IMG/VR virus record: IMGVR_UViG_3300042555_001580
Coordinates: 1 to 37,982 of that record
Length of the DNA: 37,982 bases
Strand: one strand, 5' to 3'
DNA from: a virus
This document shows positions 6,083-15,513 of this stretch, piece by piece. The position numbers and the translations under genes were made by a program. Every line of letters begins with the position of its first letter. Within the stretch, counting starts at the first letter, position 1. Under the pieces are notes generated by a model that saw nothing but the letters and a program-made list of their open reading frames with translations, ran no database searches and was not told the DNA's origin.

Positions 6083-7537
6083 TTACACGTCACTGTTTCG
6101 GCTTGCGTTCACACTTGCCCCAGCGTTGGTCACAGATAACGTGGTAGAAAAAGGCACAATCGGTGATGCGCCACTTCCATTTCGTACATCCACGCGGGCA
6201 TTAAAGTTAGAGGCATAAATAAACGTCACGCTTTCCGATGATCCCGTTGCAGCCCTGTCAATATAAGGCACAAACACATCATCCGCCGTGACAATGTTAC
6301 TGGCTAAAGCAGGCGAAAGACCCGTAAAGGTTTTGGTGCCCGCATTAAAGGCAGTGTAGGTGTAACGAAGGTTTTTAATGCGAATCACGCCGCTGGCTGG
6401 GGTATCGGTTTTAATGCTTTCCACAACCTGCAATGAGGTAGCCCCTGCACTGGCCGCAACGGGCGTATATTCATCCTTTAATAAAGCCCCTGATCCATTG
6501 TCACGTGCCACCAAAACACGATCCCCAGCCACAAGATTCCCCACCGTGATGCCAATTAAGGTGGGTGGAACCTGCGTTGTGCCATCATGGGCAATCAACT
6601 GATACTTGGTACTTTCCGCAGGCAAGACACCCGTCAACCACCACCCTTGAGCCACAAAGAACGTACCCCCCGCAAAGGTTCCAAAAGGGGCAGCAGGAAT
6701 TTCCGTATAGGCAGCGTTTAGGACCCGATACCGCCACCCTGGGATGCTGTTAAGCGTGGCTGCGCTGCTTTCTCTAGTTAAATATTGCAAATACTGATAC
6801 GCTTCTTGCAGGGTACACGAACTGGTTAAAGCAATCGTGCCCTTATATAGTTTTGACCCATTGCCGTTGCCAAGGTCTTGGTTTGTATCCCCAAACGTTA
6901 CCGTGACCTTGCTGGATAAGGCCGCCGCGCTGGCCTCAGAAAGCACAATGTTAGAATCAAGGGACGTTGACAAAGCCGCATTGCTTTCACCACCCGCCGC
7001 AAGGTTTACGTCGAAATGAGAATAGGTTTGTGCCCATTTTCTTGAAAACGCCGTCACGTTTCCTGAATCAATCAGGGTGCCACCTGTACGCACCTTCACC
7101 AAAATCTGAATGTGACCGTTAGACCAAAAGGTGGTAAGTTTTGATCCGTTTTGCACAACGTAAACAGGTGATGCCGCAACAATACCACCGATGGTTTTTA
7201 AGCCAGAGTATTGAACCGAGGCAACCGAGGCAACAGGTTGCTGTTTGATAGATCCAAAATTAATGAATTGCGCCGCCGCGTCATCAAGGTTAAAAGCTAT
7301 TGATCCTTCCGTTAAAAGGTTTAACCGTGAAGCCACAAATTCATCCCGTGGACCATCTAAACGTGATGGGTTAGGGGATAACATATCTAACGAATCATTG
7401 CCTGTAGCGGCTGGATCATCGGCTAAATTCTGAAGCCATGCGTGGAACTCTAAAACCGTGTAAACGGTTGTACTGGCTCCAGCTTGGCGGCGAATGTCAC
7501 CTGTGGCACTAATTTGAAAGTCGTCTTGAATAGCCAT
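6083..7537 (-). CDS. Structural or tail appendage protein, 484 aa
   Basis: Starts MAIQDDFQISATGDIRRQAG. The N-terminal part has a TVLEFHAWLQNLADDP segment, followed by Thr/Ser/Gly-rich beta segments to the end (SVTNAGASVNASRNSDV). Proteins of this make-up are frequent in phage tail regions, downstream of receptor-binding proteins. No enzyme motif is visible. The GC-rich, Ala/Thr-heavy coding here and in the next gene differs from the AT-rich early genes, as is usual for exchanged fibre modules. Probably a virion surface protein. Confidence 0.65.
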   Translation of the reverse strand: MAIQDDFQISATGDIRRQAGASTTVYTVLEFHAWLQNLADDPAATGNDSLDMLSPNPSRLDGPRDEFVASRLNLLTEGSIAFNLDDAAAQFINFGSIKQQPVASVASVQYSGLKTIGGIVAASPVYVVQNGSKLTTFWSNGHIQILVKVRTGGTLIDSGNVTAFSRKWAQTYSHFDVNLAAGGESNAALSTSLDSNIVLSEASAAALSSKVTVTFGDTNQDLGNGNGSKLYKGTIALTSSCTLQEAYQYLQYLTRESSAATLNSIPGWRYRVLNAAYTEIPAAPFGTFAGGTFFVAQGWWLTGVLPAESTKYQLIAHDGTTQVPPTLIGITVGNLVAGDRVLVARDNGSGALLKDEYTPVAASAGATSLQVVESIKTDTPASGVIRIKNLRYTYTAFNAGTKTFTGLSPALASNIVTADDVFVPYIDRAATGSSESVTFIYASNFNARVDVRNGSGASPIVPFSTTLSVTNAGASVNASRNSDV

Positions 7538-7546
7538 GACAAATCC

Positions 7547-9871
7547 TTATTCATCCAATACTTGGCTTGCTGTGATTGTGGCATTTACCCCTGCAAGCGT
7601 GGTTGTTGTGCGCCATTGCTGATAAAACGGTGACGTTGTGGCTTTGCGCACGACGATTTCAATAGGGGCAGAGCCGGAAACCGTATAAGAATAGGCGTAT
7701 GACGTGCCTGTTGTCGCGTTTGCCAGAACCGCTTGCGTATCGGTACGACGTATAAGAATGCGCGAGCCGGACACAATGCCGTCAATGGTTAAAGTTGCGC
7801 TAACGGAATTATCCACAGTTATGTTGGGGCCGGTATTAACAAACGTTACACTGGGTTGAAGTTGTACCGTCACCGCACCGCCGCTGGTATTGGTCAACGT
7901 CAGAGTCCCGCTGATTGTTGCGCCGCGCAGGTCATAGGTTCCGGCTGCCGTGAAACGCATTGTGGCCGATTCCAGCTTAGGCGAGTACACGCCCGTGGTG
8001 CCGCGAACAACAACGCCTTGCAACGTGCAGGTCGCGTCTGCGCCGTTGGTAAAGGAAATTGTGCCAGTCGTTTTTAAAGTGTTGAACTTCGTCCCAACTG
8101 CAAGAATGGTGCTTTTTACTGTGACGGTATTCGTGCCGGTGTTGACTGCAAAGGCACTCGCTGCCGTCGCATCCACAACCACATTCAGCGCACCCAAATC
8201 AAGTGTGGTACCCGCTGACGTGGCAACCTGAGTAGAAACGGTCGGGAAATTGACGTTCGCGCTTTGGACGTTCCAAAATTTTGCTGCATCGTAAAAATTG
8301 TCTAGTGTATCCACGTTTACAAGCGCACCCGCCGCGGATCGACTCAGCGTGACAGCAGAGTCGTTCACCATCGCAGGCTCAACAACCGAACCGCCAATTC
8401 CTTTCATGGTTACTTGGTAAACAGCAGACAAGCTCTGATACGCACGGACGTTCCATGTCGCCACATCGCCCGCAGCGAAGCGCGGAGTAACGCTCGCTTG
8501 ATTGTCAGGTGAAAAACCCGTTTCAATGTTGTCAATTACCACCTGTCCGCTAACATTCGTGACACCTAGACTTTGTACGGAAGCCGAACTGATTGTCCAA
8601 ATTACAGCGTTTTCAATCGCGACACCGGCAGTCGTTTTTACCGTCGCGGTCAGTTTTTGTGTGACATACAGTAGCACGGTACCCAGGGAAGCATCAAACA
8701 CAACCATTGATGTTCCAACCGCGCTATTTTTAAACGTAATATTCAATGTTTGCCCCGCTGGCACCGCTTTTGCGATGTCAAGCTCAGACCCCAAAGCACC
8801 AGCGTAGTCTTCAACTGTGTATGAACCGCCGACACCGGTGCCATTTGCACCGGCAATAACACACCTCCACCAAAACACTTCAAGCCCTTTAAGAACCTGT
8901 GGGCCTTGCAAAACTTGAAAAGCAGGACCGCGACCAGTGTTATTGACGTTAGTGACATTAATACCTCGGTCTCCTATTGCTTTAAGCCCAAAAATCGAAA
9001 CTGTGCTTCCAGGTTTAAACCAACAGACCATCGAACCGCGACGGCTGTCCATAACAGGCTTGTTACGCATTCCATCAAAACCAATATTTGCTATTGAGCC
9101 GTTGTCAAAAACCATGTCGGCCCAATGATCTATAGTCCCACTTATCCAATCAAAACGCGCACCGTTTGAAATTGCCAAAAAGCATGTTGCTGGCGCGGGG
9201 TTAGTTGCTGGGAATGTCGAACCGTCACCGTCGGCGGTAGAGCGTCCGTACTGTCCTTTTTGGTAAATAAGAACTTGAGCACTAATCCCGTCTGTATAAC
9301 TAGGGGCGGTTGTTCCAATGTAGTTGACAGTGTTTGTATAGCGGCAACCCACCACCAAAACGCCGCCACTTCCCACGCGAAGCACCGGCTGACCTGTGCT
9401 GATTGCATTTTGACCTATTACCAGTTGTTCATTGTGACCAAGAAGGGTCGAGTTGACCTCTCGCAGACCTCCGATAATCAGGGTGCCATTAACCTGTAAC
9501 TTGACGTTATCGCCTAACAAATAAATCACATAACCGCTGGAAGCGTCCACACTTGAAGTTGTCACACCCGCAAGGCCGCTCAACCCAGCAAGACTTGAAT
9601 CGCCACGCGCCGCCGTTCCAGATTGACTTGAAACGAACGTGATCCCTGTGCCTTGGGCACTTTCCAGAACGTCAAACGTAGTGCCGGTTGCAGCGGCCAC
9701 CATCCAGTTGCCATTGTAGTTCGTAGTGCCCGTGATCCGCACCACGTTCCCCACAGCATACGATTGCGTGCATGTAAAGCGCACCCCGCCCGTGATGGAA
9801 GCAGCCGCCGTGATGGCGATGCCAGACTCGTTAGCTTGCGTGATGATTGATCCAGCGACAGAAAACGTCAC
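7547..9871 (-). CDS. Large tail fibre or tailspike-like protein, about 774 aa
   Basis: Very long Ser/Thr/Val/Gly-rich protein with repeated short beta strands (for example LRVGSGGVLVVGCRYT and FKNSAVGTSMVVFD), consistent with a beta-helical fibre or spike. It contains a CarboxypepD-like insertion (TVKTTAGVAIENAVIWTI...GQVVIDNIETG, about residues 410-450). GTG at 9871 is the best start: GAGAGG lies 5 bases upstream, and it overlaps the stop of a 26-codon frame (GTGA); GTG 9877 would add two residues. Likely recognises the host surface. No catalytic residues can be assigned. Higher GC than flanking genes suggests modular exchange. Confidence 0.75.
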   Translation of the reverse strand: MTFSVAGSIITQANESGIAITAAASITGGVRFTCTQSYAVGNVVRITGTTNYNGNWMVAAATGTTFDVLESAQGTGITFVSSQSGTAARGDSSLAGLSGLAGVTTSSVDASSGYVIYLLGDNVKLQVNGTLIIGGLREVNSTLLGHNEQLVIGQNAISTGQPVLRVGSGGVLVVGCRYTNTVNYIGTTAPSYTDGISAQVLIYQKGQYGRSTADGDGSTFPATNPAPATCFLAISNGARFDWISGTIDHWADMVFDNGSIANIGFDGMRNKPVMDSRRGSMVCWFKPGSTVSIFGLKAIGDRGINVTNVNNTGRGPAFQVLQGPQVLKGLEVFWWRCVIAGANGTGVGGSYTVEDYAGALGSELDIAKAVPAGQTLNITFKNSAVGTSMVVFDASLGTVLLYVTQKLTATVKTTAGVAIENAVIWTISSASVQSLGVTNVSGQVVIDNIETGFSPDNQASVTPRFAAGDVATWNVRAYQSLSAVYQVTMKGIGGSVVEPAMVNDSAVTLSRSAAGALVNVDTLDNFYDAAKFWNVQSANVNFPTVSTQVATSAGTTLDLGALNVVVDATAASAFAVNTGTNTVTVKSTILAVGTKFNTLKTTGTISFTNGADATCTLQGVVVRGTTGVYSPKLESATMRFTAAGTYDLRGATISGTLTLTNTSGGAVTVQLQPSVTFVNTGPNITVDNSVSATLTIDGIVSGSRILIRRTDTQAVLANATTGTSYAYSYTVSGSAPIEIVVRKATTSPFYQQWRTTTTLAGVNATITASQVLDE

Positions 9872-9948
9872 AGCCACCTCTCGATCAAGGCATCATCATA
9901 ATTGATCGGTGATGCAGGCGTTCCCGTTGTGATGGTCTGATTGGCCAT
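9868..9948 (-). CDS. Short 26-aa frame upstream of the large fibre gene
   Basis: ATG 9948 encodes MANQTITTGTPASPINYDDA and ends ERWL with TGA overlapping the GTG start of the fibre gene. TAATAGGT upstream is a weak ribosome site. It may be a leader peptide for coupled translation or a genuine tiny virion peptide. A sequencing frameshift that split the fibre N-terminus is another possibility. Confidence 0.4.
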   Translation of the reverse strand: MANQTITTGTPASPINYDDALIERWL

Positions 9949-9957
9949 GAAAACCTA

Positions 9958-10344
9958 TTAGCGGCTAGTGGTAAATAATTTTTTAACTCTTGGTATCAAA
10001 CCAAAAGCTAACGAAAGAATAATAAAACCTACAGAAAGATTTACAAGATCAAAGTTTTTGATTGATAGCACAATACAAAAAAAAGCCCCAACACACTGAA
10101 ATGTCCAGTCCACAAAAGAATCTTTAAACGCACCACCACGCAGCAAATCCGCGCTTTCTTTTAATCCAGCAAAAACAACAGCAGGAAGAATACTGAAATA
10201 CAAAGGCAATACTTGTATGGCAATACAAGTGATAAGAACACCTATGGTAAAATGCCCTGTCTGGTTAGTCACCCAGCCATACCAGTCTCTTTTTTGCGCG
10301 TCCGGTGTTTTTAATGTCTCAAGGATAAGGGACAATAAACTCAT
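9958..10344 (-). CDS. Multi-pass membrane protein, 128 aa
   Basis: Hydrophobic segments at about residues 30-50 (HFTIGVLITCIAIQVLPLYF), 50-65, 85-100 (FQCVGAFFCIVLSI) and 103-118 (LVNLSVGFIILSLAFGLIP). A short cytosolic-looking N-terminus (DAQKRDWYGWVTN) and a basic C-terminal tail (RVKKLFTTSR) flank them. It is embedded in the tail-fibre part of the late operon and overlaps its upstream gene by ATGA. A second holin or a lysis-timing protein is possible by position and topology, but no family is recognised. Confidence 0.65.
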   Translation of the reverse strand: MSLLSLILETLKTPDAQKRDWYGWVTNQTGHFTIGVLITCIAIQVLPLYFSILPAVVFAGLKESADLLRGGAFKDSFVDWTFQCVGAFFCIVLSIKNFDLVNLSVGFIILSLAFGLIPRVKKLFTTSR

Positions 10345-10757
10345 ACTTGAAATGCCTGTATAAACATGCCGTCAATTTGTTCACTTGTTAGCGAAAGCAA
10401 AGACCCGAATGCTGAAACAAGAGGATCGTTTCTTTCCACAGTCGTCAAATTTGCCCAGCGTATCTTAATGGCCGCATTCTCTGCTGCCGTGCCACTAAGC
10501 AAAGCATTAAACGCCGTTGGGAATATCGTTCTATCCGTGGCCTCTGCCTCCGTTATAAAGCCCATAGCCTGCAAAACAATTAGCATCTGAGTGGCTGTGA
10601 TGGTGGGAATGGGTGTCGGTGGGGCAACGTAGGGGCCGATGATGACATTATCCGCAATCAGTTTTTGGTATTCCGCGATAGTTTCATCAACGGGAATGGA
10701 CGAACCTTGTCCGTCTGTGATACGGGTGTTTTGTGGGTTGGCATAAGTGTACGTCAT
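10341..10757 (-). CDS. Tail-fibre-associated protein, 138 aa
   Basis: Starts MTYTYANPQNTRITDGQGSS, then a linker rich in Pro (PYVAPPTPIPTIT). The helical C-terminal domain (TATQMLIVLQAMGFITEAEA ... RNDPLVSAFG) resembles the C-terminal part of phage proteins encoded next to fibre genes, sometimes annotated as fibre assembly proteins. It is directly downstream of the 446-aa tail protein. Assembly factor or minor virion protein; uncertain. Confidence 0.6.
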   Translation of the reverse strand: MTYTYANPQNTRITDGQGSSIPVDETIAEYQKLIADNVIIGPYVAPPTPIPTITATQMLIVLQAMGFITEAEATDRTIFPTAFNALLSGTAAENAAIKIRWANLTTVERNDPLVSAFGSLLSLTSEQIDGMFIQAFQV

Positions 10758-10759
10758 AA

Positions 10760-12100
10760 TTAAAGCTCCGATGATGCTAGAAAATCAAAATCAACAACAA
10801 AATTTCCTGAGGAAGTTGTCGTAACGCGAGCCCCAAAAAAAGTAGAATCTACTTGTTCAACAACCAATGAATTTGCACCTGCTCCTCCATAAGTGATGTT
10901 TGACACAATCACCGCGGGTGACGCAGTCCTTTTGCGACTTCGAAAAGGACGATAAGCAGCCCTAAAGTTTCCTGCTCCACCTGCATAGCCATAACCATAA
11001 ACTTTTCCAGTTTCAAGATACCATTCACACAAACCAATTTCTGTAGCTATTGGACGATATTCAGGACGTGGCGGCGCATTGTTTAAGCCCAAAGGCGCAT
11101 CTGGCGTAACACGAATGTCCGCCGCTGAAATGTAAACGTTTTTCCCAGCACCATTGAGTTGAGAGTTAAAATTAAGATCAAAGCCATACCCACGGCTTGC
11201 AAGACCATTTGTAACAAACGTATAAGCAACGGTTGCCGTTGCACCAGAGGCAATGGTTTGCAACGATGTAACACCAAGATCAGAAACGACTGATGTATAG
11301 TTATCTACTGCCGTTGGATAATAAGTGGCTATTGTGGGCGTTATAGATGCCCCTGTTTGGTTTGAAATTACAAACTGAACCGTTACCCGTCTCCCAGAAA
11401 TCTGCCCCGCCATATTGCTTTCAATACGTTGATTTAAGGTGCATCCAGTCAAACCTGATGCTCCCAAAAGACCAAGTGAAGTTGTACTATACGTAGAGCC
11501 ACTTAAAACGGACCCAGCTTGCTGCCAAGACACGCTGCCTCCAGTAATCCCTACAGCCCATCCGTCTAAGGTGTACTGCCCTCCTGGTGGCGTAATGGTT
11601 CCTGACGTTCCTCTTTGTGCAACCTCCATAAATGGATTGCGAAACATGTTAGCATAACCATTTGTAATGCCTAAAACATTTGTAACGTAATATTTTGATA
11701 ATGTTGCATTTTCCTCAAGAAACGATAGATCAACACGCGATAAATTGCTTGTCAATGCCCCACTATCCAAAACAACCGTCACCGTCGTATTGGGAGAAGA
11801 ATACGCACTAGAAACGATATACCCGTAAAACGTGCCCATAATCGTGCCATAAACACGAATACGCCGCCCCACTGTGTAATAAGCCGTCACGTCCGTAGGA
11901 ATGGTAAACGATGTGGCACTAACGTAGGTAGGAACGTGGCCTAAATCACACCATCCACCGCTTTCGTAAAACGAACGTGTGTCTGCCATAATTTGACGTA
12001 TGGTGTTGTTTACCAAACCCGCCGCCATGCCCTCTGGGGCCCCGTTAGGGGGCGTCAAAGTGTTGTTGGCCGCTGTTGTGCTGTAATCCTTAATCGGCAT
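10760..12100 (-). CDS. Tail fibre or receptor-binding-type protein, 446 aa
   Basis: The N-terminus (MPIKDYSTTAANNT, PNGAPEGMAAGLVNNTIRQI) is a common phage motif that begins virion-attached tail proteins. A middle segment (NPFMEVAQRGTSG ... YTLDGW) matches a domain often seen in phage tail proteins with carbohydrate-binding folds. The remainder is beta-rich with aromatic loops. No catalytic residues evident. It lies between the ejection proteins and the fibre cluster, 4 bases from each neighbour. Likely attached to the tail and involved in surface recognition. Confidence 0.7.
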   Translation of the reverse strand: MPIKDYSTTAANNTLTPPNGAPEGMAAGLVNNTIRQIMADTRSFYESGGWCDLGHVPTYVSATSFTIPTDVTAYYTVGRRIRVYGTIMGTFYGYIVSSAYSSPNTTVTVVLDSGALTSNLSRVDLSFLEENATLSKYYVTNVLGITNGYANMFRNPFMEVAQRGTSGTITPPGGQYTLDGWAVGITGGSVSWQQAGSVLSGSTYSTTSLGLLGASGLTGCTLNQRIESNMAGQISGRRVTVQFVISNQTGASITPTIATYYPTAVDNYTSVVSDLGVTSLQTIASGATATVAYTFVTNGLASRGYGFDLNFNSQLNGAGKNVYISAADIRVTPDAPLGLNNAPPRPEYRPIATEIGLCEWYLETGKVYGYGYAGGAGNFRAAYRPFRSRKRTASPAVIVSNITYGGAGANSLVVEQVDSTFFGARVTTTSSGNFVVDFDFLASSEL

Positions 12101-12103
12101 TAT

Positions 12104-14314
12104 TTACTCTCCTGTGATTTCTCTAGCCGTTGCCTGACCCGCTTGTAAACTGATAAGTTTATCAATCAAACGCTGTTCAGCCGTTGAGTTCTGTTTTACC
12201 CTGCCAAGAGCCACCAACGTATCGCGCATTGCTTTGCTTTGATAAATACGACCACCCACTGCCACTGCACCTGCCACACCCATTAAAGACTGTGTTAGAC
12301 CTGGTAAAAGACTACCAAAACCTGCTGCACCAAGTGTTCCAACACCCATTTGCAATGGCGTTGACTTTGCATATTTCCCAGAACGTTTTGTCGCCTGCAA
12401 TGCACGTTTTAACCCTTCAATGGCATCCTGTTCTTGCTTAGAAAAAAATGTTTTGATCTGATTTTGCCTTTGGGACAAAGACTCAAGAAATTTATCAGGA
12501 TCAATGCTCTCTTCACCTTTGAGTTTTGAACGCGCCATCATGTCTTCCACAATAACACTTTTTGCACTCTGCTTTCCTTTATTATCAAGATACTTAGCAA
12601 GAATTTCTACTTCACTTGCATTTTTGCTTAATAAGATATTTTTAGCAGATTCAGGGACAATATCTCCTTTATTCATAATGCTGGATAAAGACGTTTTTTT
12701 AACCTCTTTGCCAAGGGTTTGCAATTCTTGATTGCCAATTTGCCATTTTTTATAATCCGCAGGACTTTTGGATTTTAAAAAGTTTCCCATATCCTCTTTT
12801 AAGGAAGGATAAAATAGGTTTTCAAAATCAAGCGCACCTGGATCGTTGGCCACAAACTTTTTACTGTATGTATCCCTGACGGTTTCTAAAGCATTCAGCC
12901 CTTTGTTTTCTGCCGCTTGCGCTCGCATTCCGAGAAGTTCTTCTCTCATTTTAGAAAATTGACCAGGACCTCTTTTCATTTCTGTTTCATAATTAGGCTG
13001 TATTTCAGCTAACTTTTTATCAATGGCCTCTGTCAATTTTGGTGTGGGAATAGATATTTCTTGACCAGCGATTGTATCCATCTGGTTTTGTAATTTTTGA
13101 AGATTTGCTTTTTTTTTCGAGATTTCATTTGAAATACGATTTTTCTTTGCAACATCTATTGGAACACCGTCCACAGTTGTTGAAGGCGTGGCATTCAATT
13201 CATTTTCTAAATCTACAATATCTTTTTGATATTTATACACTTTGTTAGAAATTGTCTTGGAATTACCAATTAACTCTTCTGCTGTATTATATTCTGGTCT
13301 TTGCAAAACACGGTTTTTAAGGTTACCAAACTTTTCTATCATTTTGCCGTGTTTGTCTTTAACCTGTGTAGTTATATCTTGTAACCAAGCAGAATTGGAT
13401 TCTGCTTCGGGAACATATTGACGCACAAAATCTTCCGCTGCTTTTTGTCTGGCTTCTTGTGTTTTAACCAAACCGCCACCCGTACCAACAAGAGGAACAA
13501 TATCAGATGCCGCTTCAAGTTTCTTTCCAGCCCAAGATTGAGGGGGAAACACACTTGTGGTCCTAATGGGTATGTTGGCTTCTTTGCCTGCCTGTATGAC
13601 CTTTTCTGCCTCCGTGATGGGGCCTTTTTTGGCACCACCTACAAGAGCCCTGCCTACATTCGTAACAGCACCCACACCCTTTTCTAATGTGGCACCAAGA
13701 GGACCAGCAATAGCAGCCGTCTCAAGGCCACGCTGGGCAGCTTGTGGCACCGTTTCACCTTCCTGAAGGTTTTGTGTAGCTCTAAACGTTTCCACGGGTG
13801 CACTTACAAGAGCATATTTTGCTGCACGTTCTAAAAACGGCGCACTCTTGTTAATCCATCCAGCCACACGCGCAGGTGTTGCTGCTATGGATGTAGCAAC
13901 ACCACCAGCCAAACCAGACAAAGCGGTTGTGGTTCCATACTCTTTTTCACCACCTGCCAACTGTGCCTTTTCAAAAGCAGCTTGCCGTTCGTATTCTGGT
14001 AAAAAATCTTTGCCTTCCGTAAACAACGCAGGTGCCGCTCTAAACCCTGCAATGGCATCTCTTCCAAGGCCAAGTGTTGCTTCATTAAGAAAACTTCTCA
14101 TGCCCGCAGCCAGCCGACCCTGTTCTTGATAAGCAGGCTTTTGCATTTCTTCAGCAAGGCCAACAGGCTGCTGTGGCGTTTGCTGGGAGGGTTTATAGTA
14201 GGATGGCTTATAATTATTGCGGAAATACTCCTCCGCTTGCTGCTGGGTTGCGCCCTCAGGACCATTGATCTCATAAAACTGACCATCGGGGCCCTTTACT
14301 TGAAACTTAGGCAT
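12104..14314 (-). CDS. Large internal virion or ejection protein, 736 aa
   Basis: The start ATG 14314 (MPKFQVKGPDGQFYEINGPE) overlaps the upstream stop (TGATG). The N-terminal FxVxGPDGxxYEIxGPEGAT..QA segment is a recognised opening of phage internal proteins. Then come Ala/Gly-rich hydrophobic helices (LGRDAIAGFRAAPALF, SLLPGLTQSLMGVAGAVAVG near the C-terminus) and a long central coiled-coil (residues about 340-450, rich in Lys/Glu/Gln). No lytic transglycosylase motif was seen. Such proteins are ejected with DNA and may line a channel through the envelope. Third of three ejection-type genes in a row. Confidence 0.7.
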   Translation of the reverse strand: MPKFQVKGPDGQFYEINGPEGATQQQAEEYFRNNYKPSYYKPSQQTPQQPVGLAEEMQKPAYQEQGRLAAGMRSFLNEATLGLGRDAIAGFRAAPALFTEGKDFLPEYERQAAFEKAQLAGGEKEYGTTTALSGLAGGVATSIAATPARVAGWINKSAPFLERAAKYALVSAPVETFRATQNLQEGETVPQAAQRGLETAAIAGPLGATLEKGVGAVTNVGRALVGGAKKGPITEAEKVIQAGKEANIPIRTTSVFPPQSWAGKKLEAASDIVPLVGTGGGLVKTQEARQKAAEDFVRQYVPEAESNSAWLQDITTQVKDKHGKMIEKFGNLKNRVLQRPEYNTAEELIGNSKTISNKVYKYQKDIVDLENELNATPSTTVDGVPIDVAKKNRISNEISKKKANLQKLQNQMDTIAGQEISIPTPKLTEAIDKKLAEIQPNYETEMKRGPGQFSKMREELLGMRAQAAENKGLNALETVRDTYSKKFVANDPGALDFENLFYPSLKEDMGNFLKSKSPADYKKWQIGNQELQTLGKEVKKTSLSSIMNKGDIVPESAKNILLSKNASEVEILAKYLDNKGKQSAKSVIVEDMMARSKLKGEESIDPDKFLESLSQRQNQIKTFFSKQEQDAIEGLKRALQATKRSGKYAKSTPLQMGVGTLGAAGFGSLLPGLTQSLMGVAGAVAVGGRIYQSKAMRDTLVALGRVKQNSTAEQRLIDKLISLQAGQATAREITGE

Positions 14315-15510
14315 CACTGGCCCCCATTCACAGGAGCCAATGCAGGGGGCATACTCCATTGAGGCGATGACATGGGTAATTGAGGTGATGACGCAGGAAA
14401 TTGAGGTTGTGTATTAAGTTTTTTCTTTAGATTTTCTTGGCCTTTTTTAATAACATCTTTAATAATTTTTAAACTTTCTCTTGCCTGTTTAGGGTCTTGG
14501 GTAGATTTTAGGTTTACAAAAGCCTGCGCTCCTTTCTCACCCTCAACAGTCGCAATGTTACCTGCTCCGCGCAGACGATCATACATTTCAAGAAAAGACT
14601 GACTTCCAATTTGATCTCGAAGGGTTTTTGCATTTGCAGCAGGCCCCCATGGAAGAGACGGACCAGCACCCGTTCCACCCTGTAAAGCCTTTCCAAGAGA
14701 AGGTGCACCAAAAATTGCATCAAACCCTTCTGAATTTTCAAGTCTTTGAATGGTATCTAGTAAGTAATTAGAGTTTAACTCAATGGTAGGGGCATCCAAT
14801 TGCAATTTACCTTGTTCTGTACCCATAGATCTAGCATAAGCATTTTCATACATGTCCGAAGCACTAGCACGTTTCAAATTTTCAAAATCCTTTCGTTGCT
14901 CTGGAGTCCTGCTTAACCAAAACAAATACTCTTGAACAGCCGCTGGCATATCACCCATACCACCACTTTGACGGGCTTTATATTCTTCCAAAGCCCTTTG
15001 ATTTCCGTATTGCATATTCTGCAACTGGACTTGTTGGGCAAATTTACGTTCGGCATCCTGCGCATTGATTCTATCGACCATCTGCTGTTTAATAGTGCCT
15101 AAAGGGTCCACAGTCGCCGATAAACGATATTGTTCTGGCAAATTCTGCGCTGCTTGAGCCGCCGTATCATATTGCATGGCCTCGCGTTGAAGGGCCATTT
15201 TTTGTAAATTATCTTGAAGCTGCTGACGTGCTAAAATAGCATTTTGCCTTTGCTCTTCCCTTTGCAATTCCTCTTGCTTTTGCCTTTCATCCATAAAAGC
15301 TAAACCCCCCTGACCAAAAGCCTCCCCCGTACTCAAACCCTGCCCACTATTCGCAAGCATGGTCACACCCATGCGCGTTAACGAGTTTCCAAAAGCAGGA
15401 TTGTTAAAAATAGACCTGCTTTGCTGAGATTGACCCATGGATTGCTGCTGTTGTGGTTGCTGCTGCAACGCCTGTGCCAACATATCCTGATAAGAAGGAA
15501 TCATTGCCAT
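14314..15510 (-). CDS. Internal virion or ejection protein, 398 aa
   Basis: Gln-rich N-terminus (QALQQQPQQQQSMGQSQQS) followed by a helical region (EELQREEQRQNAILARQQLQ). The C-terminal domain contains GSQSFLEMYDRLRGAGNIAT and STQDPKQARESLKIIKDVIK, a motif found in many phage internal proteins. A proline-rich tail ends the protein. Mostly alpha-helical, as in DNA ejection proteins of P22-like and T7-like podoviruses. It lies between the 363-aa and 736-aa ejection-type genes, 3 bases from one and overlapping the other. The family call rests on context and the C-terminal motif. Confidence 0.65.
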   Translation of the reverse strand: MAMIPSYQDMLAQALQQQPQQQQSMGQSQQSRSIFNNPAFGNSLTRMGVTMLANSGQGLSTGEAFGQGGLAFMDERQKQEELQREEQRQNAILARQQLQDNLQKMALQREAMQYDTAAQAAQNLPEQYRLSATVDPLGTIKQQMVDRINAQDAERKFAQQVQLQNMQYGNQRALEEYKARQSGGMGDMPAAVQEYLFWLSRTPEQRKDFENLKRASASDMYENAYARSMGTEQGKLQLDAPTIELNSNYLLDTIQRLENSEGFDAIFGAPSLGKALQGGTGAGPSLPWGPAANAKTLRDQIGSQSFLEMYDRLRGAGNIATVEGEKGAQAFVNLKSTQDPKQARESLKIIKDVIKKGQENLKKKLNTQPQFPASSPQLPMSSPQWSMPPALAPVNGGQ

Positions 15511-15513
15511 AAT

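Noticed and set aside
7585-9850. Many long antisense frames opposite the fibre genes
   Set aside because: They follow from GC-rich, Ala/Thr-biased fibre coding, lack ribosome sites, and oppose a convincing long gene.
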